From: Apostichopus japonicus
Taxonomy: Eukaryota > Echinodermata > Holothuroidea > Aspidochirotida > Stichopodidae
Assembly (NCBI RefSeq): GCF_037975245.1
Contig: NC_092574.1
Location: 16,471,213 to 16,535,212 of the forward strand
Direction: 5' to 3'
Length of the DNA: 64,000 nucleotides
Part shown: in pieces, positions 21,266-64,000 of the stretch
Layout: the number at the start of each line of letters is the position of its first letter
How positions within the stretch are numbered: the first letter of the stretch is position 1
Translations under genes and position numbers: made by a program
Notes under the pieces: generated by a model
What the model was told of the DNA's origin: nothing
Seen by the model: only the letters and a program-made list of their open reading frames with translations
Databases searched by the model: none

Positions 21266-24200
21266 TCACAGATAAACAGGATGCATGAGAGTTTGGATAT
21301 CATCGTTTGTGTAACACATATTTCATGGAAGAAAAACAGTATTAGACAGGTTTTCCCACAATTTTATATCATTTTATATACTCAAGAATTTTGGTAAATC
21401 TTAATAAATCTTTTTTTTATTTTGGCAGAAGGAGAAACTATCTTTTTACTTCTAGGCTATACTAAAATGTCCTCCAGTAATATTTTGCTTATAAAAATGC
21501 CAATTTTAGGATGGCAAAATCCAATTTGAGTTTTAAGTTTGCATAATTTTCAGCCATTCACTTGAATCTTTGTATATAACCCAGTCCCCATATTACTAAT
21601 TCTACATGTGCACGAGTTAAGTCTAACATACAAGTGTCCCTTGAAAAAAAAAAAAAAATTGCCATGTTTGAAAAATATTTGGAAATATTTATAATAAAGT
21701 TAAATATAACCAATAGTACAATTTAGTAAAAAGCAAGGTCTTCTTTCCATTTTGTTTTATGTAACTTGTACAGATGAAACTCTTTCCTGATAAAGAGCAT
21801 ACATTTAATTCCAGAATTCAGACACCATAAAGACACCATCATGTTCATATTCACACAGACAAAACCTTTCGGAGAGAGACAGCTTGGCATACCGCCTGAA
21901 GACTCTGGTCTTTTGGATTATAGCAGACTAGAAGCTTCGACATGGCAGTATCTTTCATCTTTTCACAGAGACAATGTACACAAACGGTTAAAAGGTTATA
22001 CAAAAAGTGATACCAAATAGCCTAATGTTAACCAATTACACATGTAGATCCTATATAATATCTCCCCTATTTTTTTTATTTCTAGCCTTAAATATTATGA
22101 CAAAGTGAAAGGGCAATGATATACATTTTGGCTAGAGTGGGACTTTATACCCAGCGACCTTACTCCTTGGTTATCATGTCCTCGGTGAATCGACTGGTCA
22201 GAACTTTTGGGGGCTGGAAGGTCAATTTGTTTTTAGCACAGCTCTTGTAATCCTGAGGTTATTACTGGTGTAAATCCTCCTCAAGCAAATAAAATCTTTA
22301 CTTTGCAAGAGCTTGTTGACATGTTTCAGTCAGTTTTCTAGTAATTAATGCATTTTACACTCTGACATAATTTCGCTGCCCACAGCGGAGCACTATAATT
22401 TGCCATTTCTTGGATACGCAAGTTTCAGCTAACACAAAAAAGACAATTAGCTACCATTATTAATTAATGCTTCTTATTAATCAACCTTCCACCACTATAA
22501 ACAATAAGTCCAACATTCCCTCCAAGGATCAAGCTCTTTCGTGGTACAATGCATACATCTATTTTTCAGACATTCAGACACAAATATAATCGCTTTTTCA
22601 CACAGTCCAACCTTGGGACAGACAGCATGGCCTATAGGACACTCTTCTTGGAGGGTTCTAGACAATTACCTAAGTTTAATTAATGCTTCTATTTAATCAA
22701 ACTTCCACCACTATAAACAATTGGACCAACATTCCTTCCAGATGAATCACATCGAAATATTCACATTAATTTATGTCACATTAATTATTAATGTATTTGA
22801 GCGTTAAACACAACGCTATCACCCATGTCTTTTAAAGCAAGACTATAGAGACACAGCCTTGAAAGTTATCCTGAGTAACCATGGGAACTGAATCAGAGTC
22901 AGTGAAACACAATTAATAGCTGTCAAACGACAGTTTTGTAATTTGTTTGTGTTCTGTGCTCTCTTGAGTAAAGTCGGCACGAGTGCTGACAGTAATTAAT
23001 GCATATGCTTAATTTGCAGTAGGATACATAAAAGTCATATCAAAAATTAACACAGAATGTAAACCAGAAGACCATACAGTAGGCACAGGCAGAAAAAGTT
23101 TTAGAAATATGGTTACATGTAGTTCAGACTTACAAGAACAATCTTGAAGTTGTAAGGTCCAATGTGGCTTGTATTAATGATGCCTCTATAGATAACTTAA
23201 GGCCTATTACACAAACAGGATGTCAACTAGCATCGTAGCTATTTTTCTGTCTATTTACTAATCCCAGAGAAGGATTATATTTGAACCACAAATATGTTGA
23301 CATCTTACATATTTTCGTCAAAACTTTAATGAAGTGTGGCTTGACAATTTACAAAATATGCCAACAGTTGAACAAGTTGTTGTATTTGCCTAACAACACA
23401 CCGCACACTCTGTGCTATGATTCAATTGACTTTCTATTGGCTATTGTCAGTACCAGGTTTTACAAACATTCTCTGGCACCTATCGCAAGGACAACACATC
23501 TCTTGAAACTTACAGCTAGTTTTCAACACTTTTGAAGACTGTAGGTCCCCATGATAGATTCAAAACATACCCATAACAAGGGAAACTGCGTGAAGGGTTT
23601 GGTCCGGCTGTCAAATGATCATATAACAGTAACCAACTTTTCGGATTTGTCGTGCGTGATTAACTACGGATGACTGCTTCCAGTCATCACCGGAGCAATG
23701 GTATTAAACTGATAAGAGAGATTCTGATCTTCTAGGTAAGATTCGTTATAAGTTGCTTGAATGTATAAACTTAACGATATCAAGCACAGATTTAAGGATT
23801 GCATATAAACACATGCAGAGACATGGTTTGTGCACATTCCGTTCTTCCCTAAAGCCAGATTAGAGATTTCAGACACTACCCAGAAAGATCGCAGCAATTC
23901 AAACATAAAGGCTGATGGGATCTGACCTTAGAGACACTGATCCATATCTTGGAAAAATGCAATCTCACTTGTTTCATGTGACAGAAATACAGACCTTCAA
24001 AAACTTTCTTTCCCATAGCAGATGTTCATCTTTTCACCTCCCACAAAACATGAAATTGTAATCTCATCAGTGTATGCTGTCATTGAGGATTCTTTTAATC
24101 CTTGTTTTGTTTTTGGTTTGTTTCTTTCTCTCATCATACACACTCGAATGAAATGAACATATCAGCTGTAACCCACGCACCATCCTACATGGATTGAATT

Positions 24201-27200
24201 GGCTCTGGTTAGATTGGATACAGTTTAATGAGTAAGCCCATCATTGAGTTTAATATATGTGATTCAATGATGTTAAAAACGTACATGTGTGGATTGCTAC
24301 AGACAAATGGATTAAAACCCCATTGACAGACACATGTGGTGTTGTATAAATTTTTCAAAAATACACCAAACAACCTTTTTGGTTTTGGTGTGATATTTTA
24401 TGGCTATATTAGATACAGTTTGATTCAGTAGGACTTGCACTGATGCATCTTTGGTGTGATAATGCTAACCATACACCAACCTGATTTGGTCTGGTATCCA
24501 ATGACAAGCTTGTACCATATTGTGCCCAACCAGTTCATACACAATTCATTCGATATTAAACTTCTCTCGCTGCTACACTGGAATGAAGTTTGCATCACCA
24601 GGGCGATGACTGATGTCCTGCAATGTTGCCAGAGTCATCCAAACAGCATCCTATTTGGAGTGGTTTCCTCTAGTTTTGTCTTGAAACAACTCTCACTGAT
24701 GGGGCTTATCCCTGTACAGCATTGATGCTCAAGCAATCAATACACCTTCCCTGTTCACCGCACGTCCCTCTGACCTGGGCTGAAAAACCTTAGATTTGTC
24801 GTTGGAATAGCACCAAAAGCATGTGTCGTCAACATGTCCAAGTCATCCACACGCCTGTGCTAGGAATTTCGCCTCTCGGCTGGAATGGGATACCCCTTGG
24901 ATTCAGCAGGATTTATCACTAATTATTAAAGTATGTGCTATAAATCTAACTGTGCTGTTATTTCAGACAGTTCTGGTAATTTTTTGTTCCTGCCAGACTT
25001 TTTTACCCCATTCTCTAGACCCATTTCTGCATTGATAACATCGCCCATGAATTGATTACCGACCCTTGACCTTGACCTCTCTAGTCTTCCTTGTTTTCCT
25101 GCAAAAGAAAGGATAGAAAATATTGATCAAATCCTTGCAAAACATGAACCTTAAAATTGTCCTAATAAAACAATCGTCTCTCTATTGGCAGTTAGCTATC
25201 TATAGGAGAAAGTTTTCAAACAGGCTCTATGGTGAAGCCAATTTACCACACACTTTATGTATCTCTTAGAAATTCCTGTACCCTTGTGTCATATTAACAA
25301 CTTTGTATCACTTTGATCTGTCTGAACTGGTCAAGTTCTAGCTCTGGGTGGTAAAGAAATCTGTCGGTCATTTGCATCACCGAGGCATTTATAAAAAAGA
25401 TTCATTAAATACCTTCCCGCCATCTTTCTTACCTGGGATCCTTACCCCTTTAGAGGGCGCCGTGAAATATATTTAATGGATCATGAGGACGTTTTTATTG
25501 ATCTTATATATGCTGCCAATTTGACATTTTCATGATCTCAGTTCTGATCATGATGGGGGCTGAGGTCACAAGTAATATTCCATATGTCAGGGGTCCATGA
25601 ACATGTCCTCATTGTCCCTAGGGGGGGGGGGCGTAAGGGCAATCGCTGTCAACTTAATCCCAGCTTCTGCATACTTGGCTTGGTTTCAGTAGCTCAATTG
25701 ATCACTGTTAACCGTGGCAATTAATGCATCTCCAGGTTGGTCAGTATCTCTCGTTACATTTCCTAAAATTTCTATCCTAGTTTAATTTGGGGGTTATCTC
25801 AAGTCAGCTACCAGGTAAAGGTGTAGTTACTGTAAGATTGTCAGGTTTATAAACTGGCCTGGCTGGCAGTTTGGTCATTGCTCCAGATTCTCCGTAGAGA
25901 AATTCACTTAAAAAACAAAAGACAATAAGTCACTTCTATTGTACTTTACAAGTTATTGTTTTGAGGTAGACAATAGAGACAATAGGGAGGGGTTCGGTGA
26001 ATAATTTATATGGCATCATAAAATTCTATGTAAAATGGTTAAATTTGCTATACAGGAGCAAAGAAGTATAGCCATTTTGCATACAGGAACCATATTATTT
26101 TATAACAGACACAATTTTGAGTCTTCAAATCTGCTACACAAAACATTTAAAAATATTTAAATTATTTATTAAAATTATTCCCTTGGGTTGGATACACTCG
26201 ATAACATATATATACACCACACTGAGATAAATTACGAAAGAATAAACAGAAAAACAAAACGAGGATCATATTTGTGAGATGAGGGTGGGGGGGAGGGGTA
26301 ACCTACAAACCATTTGCTAAATATTATCCCAACTTGTACAGCTAAAATTTGATAATGTTCTGAATATATTTGCATTTGTTAATTTTGAAAGAAGTGGGAG
26401 ATTCGGCAAATTCCTCTCCCGTCATAACAGTAATTGTATACTGATTGACTATGATGTTAATTTTACAAAAGGGCAACAGACATTACATGGACATGAAACA
26501 CATGAGAATGACACAAAACCGACAGCTGGCATGCCCTGCCTGCACATAAAGCTCATTAGTAGAACCGATACATACCACAGTGTATAGCTGCTACATGCAA
26601 ATATCATTACGATTACAGTTAAACTTGCAATTCTCCTCACTGAAATATAGCTGCCAAAATATATGAAAACAAGAACTACAAACGCAGTTGAATATTAGTG
26701 ACTGAAGCTGCTGGACCCAGTCTCAAATGTGGTGGGACTTGTACATAGTACATACACAGGTAATATGTTAAATATGAAAAGCATATTTGCAGCATCAATT
26801 GGACAAATCCAGTTTTGTTACGGCAATATATCATATGTATGAGTTGCCCAGTCAGCGTAATGTTTGAAACTGGGCGTATGAGATATTCAATACCGTTTTC
26901 AGGCGTCATCAGTCGTCGCTCCTGCAAAAATGTTAATTTATTCAGAAGTAAACAAATCAAGGCCTGATCATTAAAGCGGCAGTAGTTAATAATTAGTTTT
27001 TGAAGAGAATTTTTACTGATTCTTAAAAAACATAAATCCCTTTTTGGAGCTGCTCTTTTGGTAAAATTTTCTAGTGGTCTAAAGATGGTAATATCGAACA
27101 GTCTTGTTGGTGTCTTGTTCGCAAGGAACTGGGTCTCAACATTGAGAGTAGTATAAGTATTAAACCTGTCTTTAAAGCATCAAACATAACCGGACTTGAA

Positions 27201-29395
27201 AAAACCAGGGTCAATTAGAGGGTCTGGGGTGCACAAAAAAGGTGAAAGAATAATGTATTATCATTTTCACGATAGAGAAAAATACTGTAGAAAGGTAGCA
27301 AGGAAATAATTGTCCTGAGGGGGGGGGGGGGGGCAGTGGTCATACCAGAGAGAAAAAGTACAGTCTGCCTTTCAATAATTGTTTGGTTTACATTTATACC
27401 CTCATATTTCCAAGAGATTAAAACCAGCAGTAGACAAACCCTGTCACTTGTAAAGAATAGAAATTTACTCCACAATGGTACTTTGCAACCATTCTTTCAA
27501 TATCTTGTTCCTTACTTACGATATATAGTTTGTCTGTATGTGACTTACGTCTTTTCTTGAACCTTTCATCATTACTCAAGGCAAGGATTCACGGAGGGGG
27601 GTGGGGGGAGGGGTGACATGACGTCACTTTTAGGCAGATATTGATTATATATCCTTTTCATCAAAACGTTGGCATTGTTGATTTGTCCTTAAAAGTTTTG
27701 ATATATACAACTGCAGTGTTCACTTAGCTGTCAGTTTTGACCATGGGAATACCCTGTTAAAGGTTCAATGTTCACAAACTGATTAAGTACTGAATCTGAG
27801 ACGACAGTTTAAAATTGTCACAAAATTCTGATACAATTTTCTTGAAAGACGTTCATTCACTGAATACCTCGATAATGATATTTCTGTCCTGAATGTGACT
27901 GGTACATCCTCTATAAAGACCTTTAAAACTAGCAAACTGTTATGCACCCATTTTTCAAGTTATGGCTTTAATACATAATATACTGTGCACATGATACATA
28001 ACTCCTGCATAAGAATGTTTACCATCAACAACAAAACATATTCTAAAACCCAAATGACTCTATTAATTCTGTAGACTGTACCCTATCTATATAATTAATT
28101 CAATTTTTGGTTCTTGCATTCCATGCTAATAGACATGCCATAGACATAAACCATGCTCTCCATTAATGGTTCTCAAAATCAGGCCTCGACATGCTTTTCA
28201 GGGTTTATAGATGTTTTGAGATCAGTAAAAGTGTTCTCATCATGAAGATTCCATTTTCAATTAAGCTGCTCATGCATTTTTAATCAAGCAAAATTGAAAT
28301 TGAAATAACATGACATGCTTTTAAACACACATACCACAGCATGTACTTCAAAGATACAACAAATGTTGACAATTATTACTCTATGAAAAACAGAGAATAC
28401 AGATAGAATCCTTGTTAACCACACAGAACCATAGAAAGTGTAAAATATAGCTAGTCAAACCTTTTCCTTATTTGCCCTCTCCACCAATACCTACTGTCAG
28501 ACCCCCACCCCCCCCTCTCTCTCTCCTTCCACCCACAATTCATATCCACCAACCTCCACCCACAACCATGCTCCTGAAGACTTTGCAGATATCTGTGTAA
28601 AGTAGTTTACAAAGGACCGAGGGGTTGTGCAATGGTGCGTTTGGGAGTAATGTAACAGCTGTGATTGTCATGCAGCCTGTGAATATAAGTTTCAGAGGAA
28701 TGGCTTGAGTTTGACTGTTTGGAAAGCAAGAGTAATTAATTTGACTTAACCTGACACAGGGTCGAGGACGGGAGAATGTCTTTAGAAGATGGGTTTCTTC
28801 CGAATAATAGGAACAAAGCAAGTTTCCTATTTAGGTTTTAGGACATTGTTTATAAATCTGAGTGTTACTTCAATGAAATCCATCATTCTACCAATCGATA
28901 CAATGACGACAACAATCATGAAGGTGGTTTCAACTAGATCGACAATGGTTTTGAAAAGTCAGCTAGTACCAACAACAAAACATGTGACTGTTACCCTGTA
29001 GATGAAAATTGAGTGGTATTTGATATAGTTTTCTACAAACTATGTTCCATTTACTAGGTATGTAATCCAACAATAAAATACAAAAAATGGATGAAATTTC
29101 GATTACAAAAAAAAAATTGACCACTTTGAATCATTCTGCTACACTTATTAATCAATATAAGGGACTATATTAAATATTAAATTGAATCCAAAAGTTTCAG
29201 CAGCTTAAGTTGTCAAAGCCAAAGATAGTCATGAGAAGTTGATCAATGTTTGCTTGATAACAAATTTATGATGTACTCCTTGGTTATATGGTAAACATAA
29301 CACTATGTCACTACCCCCTCCCCCACCTCCCCCACACCCCAACCTTACACTCAAACATGTAAACTGTTATTCCCTGTTCTTTCCTGATAAATACA
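21266..29395. other. gene-free region left of the formin
   Basis: I find no coding exon. Part of it may be 3' untranslated sequence of the formin gene on the minus strand. A segment of about 70 bp at 22,459-22,528 (TTAATTAATGCTTC, later CCACCACTATAAACAA) recurs at 22,676-22,745 in direct orientation. G or C homopolymer runs lie at 25,620, 27,320 and 28,505. Confidence 0.45.
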
Positions 29396-29401
29396 TTTAT
29401 T
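29396..29401 (-). terminator. possible poly(A) signal AATAAA
   Basis: On the minus strand, AATAAA lies about 20 nt after the formin stop codon. If used, the 3' untranslated region would be very short; signals further left are equally possible. Confidence 0.3.
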
Positions 29402-29419
29402 ATGCTCCCTTTACTTTTC

Positions 29420-59899
<30,480 letters not shown>

Positions 59900-62800
59900 C
59901 TGTAGTAAAAAAAAAACAGATCAAGAAAGAAGAGCTTGAGTTAACAATGGTGATGATAGACTGAAGATGGGGGGGGGGGGGGCACAGATTAGATTTAAAT
60001 TAGTGAGAAGCGAGTTGAGATTAAACTAAAATACGATAATTATTTAATGCTACTGAATAATTTAGAGGGCATTGTACGGTACGAAGGCAAGGGCAGGGAG
60101 AAGTGGGAGAGGTGTAGAAAATGGCTGTAGTTAAAAAAATAATTAGGGGAGGATGGAGGCAGATGAATATTTGGCAGAGATAGTGGATTTGGATCATATA
60201 GCAGTAGGGTGAAGATTTAATGGGAAGTGCCAGGGAAGAAATGGAAATTGGAGTTGTCTTTTACCTTGAGTTGATGCATGCAACAATATGTAACATATAT
60301 CATTGATGCTGAATGTTCTTTGAACAAAAATACTGTATGTGAAAACTAATTTAAAGTTTTAAACATTATATTTTAAGGGAAACAAGCCATGACATTTAGG
60401 AAGAAACATTGGGGGGAATTCATTACACATTCATGGCGTGTACCTGCCAACTTTAACCATGGACTTCCCTATCACTCATAGTTTATTCAGGTGTGTAGTA
60501 TTTACACTGTACAGCGAAATCCACTCTTGATAGCTACTGTACTGATGCAGTATACTGTACTGTCAATTCGGTATACATGTGTACAAACTGAAAGGAAAGT
60601 GCGTGCAGCATCCACATGCTATGGAAAGTCCTCTAAGCTATAAGTGAGTGCTATCTTTTACTGATGAGTGTTTCATCACTGGACACTCACACGTAGAACT
60701 GGACACTCACACAAAGGAACGGCAGATCTAGAGTGCTGATGTTATGGAGGAGACAGGTAAGCGTGGAGTGAACTAAAGTTTAGTGGTCACAAACATACTG
60801 CCCACCATAAACTCACACTGTCAGATTCGGTAGAAAATTATTTTTTACCAATCAAATTCTGTCGTTTTCCATTACCATATCAATATTTTTATTTCGCTTC
60901 TCTGCTACCTAGGCTCCTGACCCAACATGAAAAGCTTGGCAAATGAGCAGACCATATTTGTGTGAGGGACCCATTCTTTGGGTCCAAATCCATAGTTTGG
61001 GAAGTGTGGCAGCACAGACCGTGTTACGTACTTGCAAACCAAAAGTGGCGGAGGATTTTTTCTAGGTTAGTTTCTTGGTTTTGGTTAATGACTTGTCTGA
61101 CCTTAATGTATTTTTTCGCTCCCATAGGGTCCTTGATGGGACTTGAGTGTCCCTCCTGATCTAAAATTCTACTAAACTAAACTAAATATCTCAATTCCTA
61201 CTTCAAGGATATACTAAATCTGACTGACTGGGAAATAATGTACTCCCATGTCTCATGAATTTTGGTGAGATTTAGTCCACAACATGAATGTTACAGTGAA
61301 GTATGGTGACACTGTTTATTGCCACAGAACTCTACCAACACAGTATAGTTTCATTTTGTGAAATTTTACCATGAAACTTTACCATGATGACATGTTTGCA
61401 ATTTGTTTTCACATGTTCGATAACAATAACATAAATGTAAACATTGATGTCATATCCGATTTTTCTCAAATCTTAAACTTCCTTACAGTTTATAACGTCA
61501 GTATAATTCAGAACACTAAAAACAAACATAAATTTGCATAACAAAGCAAGTTGAAATATAATGTAAGGAATATATTGTTATAATTAGATCTCTTTTATTT
61601 ATTTAGTTATTGTTCTTTCTCTTTCACAGCCTTGCACTGCTTGGAAAACATTCAGACTTTCTTTTCTATCTTTTAAAAGTAGAACCAATTGCCATGGTCT
61701 TCAGATTCAACTGCCACCCAGCCATTCAGATGTGTAACATTAATTTTAGACAAAAATCTGTAAAGATGATATTACCTAATCTTGATACATTTCATTTTGG
61801 GGAGCTTGTAATCTTTTATATGTGTGGATATAGCTCAGCCAACTTTAAGCAAACAATTCACTTTTAGAGACAAAACAATTGATCAAGATCATCCATATTG
61901 TGTGTAAATGAAAAAATAATACAAACAGATCAAAGAGGTATCCAGCTGCACTGTTTAAATGATAAAAATGGTAACATATTTTACTTTCAAAGACAAAAAA
62001 CTATGTTTTCCACCAAAATACCACTATACCCATTTTGGTTATTTGTTAAATGTTTCTTGCCAATAAGAATCACCCTTGTATTAAATGTTGAGAGCCATAT
62101 CACTGACAAACTTGAATGAAATTAAGCAAAACTAAACCCTAAACAGTCACTGCAGACAGATGCATGGAAGGTTGGAATATATGTAGACATCGATTGGTAA
62201 TTTAAATGCATGGCTCTGTAACAAGAGATAGAGATAACTGCCAACATTTCAATTTAAGACAATTTTACGACTCTCCAACTTCATCAAGTGAAAAATAAGA
62301 ACGGTTGACAAGAACGATCATATTCCCAAAAATCTTTGAAGCTTGCTCAAACTTGTTTTTATTCAGTATGTAATAAACGTCTACATCTACTACAGCCTTA
62401 TTGCAATCACCATTTTTCTCCATTTTTCAGGGGTCTTCCACCCCAAATATACAGACTGATGTACCTTCCACCCCAGTGTGCTCTACACTATTCCCGACGG
62501 TTGCTTATATCATAAAACAATGGGTTAAACCCGGGGAAATTATTACAATACATCCATGCTGCTATTCATAGAACTCAATTTGAATTGCTTGTACTCGGTT
62601 TCTGTAGCAATAACAGTGTAATTTGCTGAGAGAATTAACCTCACTTTCATTTCTGTTGAAGCTTAATAAATAAAACTAACAAAGTACTTTCAGTTTTCTT
62701 TTCTTGGTTTTTTGCCAATTTTGTGTTTTACAACACTCCTGATCCTATAAAACATTTTATAAACTGTCTCTGAACAGCATGTGGTGAGCGAACTGCTTTT

Positions 62801-64000
62801 AACATGCAAAATTGTTTAGAGAAATTTTACAGTATATCCCGACGGATTTTATGGTTTTGAGTCTGTCGTTAAAAATGGAAAGTTTGTGAGACTAATTAGC
62901 ACTTGAAACTAATATACGGTACTTCACCAAAGTGATAACGTGAGATTATTGCTATTAAGGGGACACAGATTTGTTGCAACTTACATGATGTATTTGAATT
63001 ATAAGAAAAGAATGGCAGGGTTTTTTTTTGGTTCTGAGGGAGGTGGGTGGCGGGGGAGGGGGCTGGGGGAGAATGGAGGGACAAGACGAACTGACTTTTC
63101 TTTGGATGTGCATCAATTAATTTCTTTGGATTTCTTTAAAAATACTATAGAATTTCTTTGGATGTGCATCAATTAAGTATGAAGTTAGCAATCCGGACTT
63201 TCTGTCAATTAGATCTGTCAAACCAAGTGAAATCTAAAGTACTTTGAATAGTACTATTATTCTCAACACTATACGAAACTGGCAATTTGTAGGCTATTTT
63301 GGCAACTAGCTCCTACAGTACTTGCTTTAATAATATTTCAAACAAACTTGAGGTAACCTTGAAATTGCAAATTTGCTTTCTATTCTCCCCGGTTCAAAAT
63401 GAAATACTATAGAAACACTATAAAACAATGCTACAGAGTATTTTCTTCCTTCACACACTGCCTACATTCATCTACTGTATAGGTTCACTATTTATCAGGG
63501 TAAAGTAAAGGGGATAGGGGAGCTGTTCCAGATTAACTCAAGCTCAATTTTTATATCTCAAATGACAATCACCACTGGCTTTGAACATAGAGCATTCAAA
63601 ACTTCACACTTTATTCATCCTTGTATGAGAGTGATCTAGCTCCAAATATGAATTTCGACCTAACATATCTTTCGTTTAACAAGTTATGATTAATTAAACT
63701 TCAAAGGCGAGCTTAAATTCCTCACAATTAAAAGTGGCACAGATTCTCCTACAAACATGCAGCATGTACACTTTGGTTAGCCAAGAAAATTCTTCCTTGA
63801 AACAACTAAATCAATCTCGGCAACCATTCCGGGTCACAAGTTCAATCGTTCCGCTTTGGCTCCCCTCTCAAACATTTTGTGGAGATATTTAAAGCCCCTC
63901 TCAATTTTGAGTCAATAGTCAGTGTCTGATCAATCATGCAATTAGTCAACACACTTTACCAAAACACATTCCAGTTGAGTTACCATAGCAACTGCCGCCA
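59900..64000. other. dia: upstream intron or flank of the formin, no exon found
   Basis: I searched the minus strand for the missing N-terminal formin exons (LNEEK helix, basic N-terminus) and saw none, so this is most likely a long intron. It holds a G run at 59,969-59,982 and a direct repeat of TTTCTTTGGATGTGCATCAA at about 63,098 and 63,153. No other gene is supported. Confidence 0.5.

Overview
The window is a stretch of AT-rich animal nuclear DNA. It has widely spaced, intron-interrupted genes, long (TA)n and poly-C/poly-G runs, tRNA-derived SINEs, a Penelope-like retroelement fragment, hAT-type DNA elements and a large foldback element. This mix, together with an intron-rich formin gene carrying minor-class introns, suggests a marine invertebrate. 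An echinoderm or other invertebrate deuterostome is the best guess, but the species cannot be fixed from the sequence alone.

Left part (1-4,315): a 5'-truncated Penelope-like element (PLE) encoding the C-terminal GIY-YIG endonuclease, bounded on both sides by long (TA)n tracts. A 2,034-bp foldback element (1892-3925) has split it. The foldback arms are arrays of 20-21 bp GATATC-centred palindromic units. A 7-bp target duplication (AGATCCG) flanks the insertion, and the PLE reading frame resumes directly after it up to its stop codon.

GPCR region (10,087-11,472): one rhodopsin-class seven-transmembrane receptor coded by a single exon on the + strand, with a likely 5'UTR splice acceptor and a short overlapping upstream ORF. 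The DRY-motif arginine and the TM6 tryptophan are both replaced.

Spacer (11.5-29.4 kb): no protein gene that I can support. It holds two tRNA-derived SINEs, a 2,347-bp non-autonomous hAT-like element (15503-17849, 8-bp target duplication AGTATAAG) that contains a near-perfect 59-bp-arm hairpin, a GTACCATAT-rich array and a degenerate 33-bp minisatellite.

Right part (29,420-59,899, minus strand): twenty consecutive coding exons of a diaphanous-related formin (DIAPH/dia family), giving 971 residues with every junction in phase. In order they encode the end of the GTPase-binding region, the armadillo-type inhibitory domain (DID), the dimerisation and coiled-coil region, a proline-rich FH1, FH2, and a C-terminal DAD followed by basic residues. 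The N-terminal exons were not found and probably lie beyond 64,000. Two introns are clear U12-type AT-AC introns: perfect ATATCCTTT donors, CCTTRAC branch sites, and AC acceptors that restore exact family alignment. Introns also carry a SINE, a 398-bp hAT MITE with a perfect 8-bp duplication, a 59-bp minisatellite, a 211-bp tandem duplication and several shorter minisatellites. The receptor and the formin are unrelated neighbours; I see no sign that they work together.
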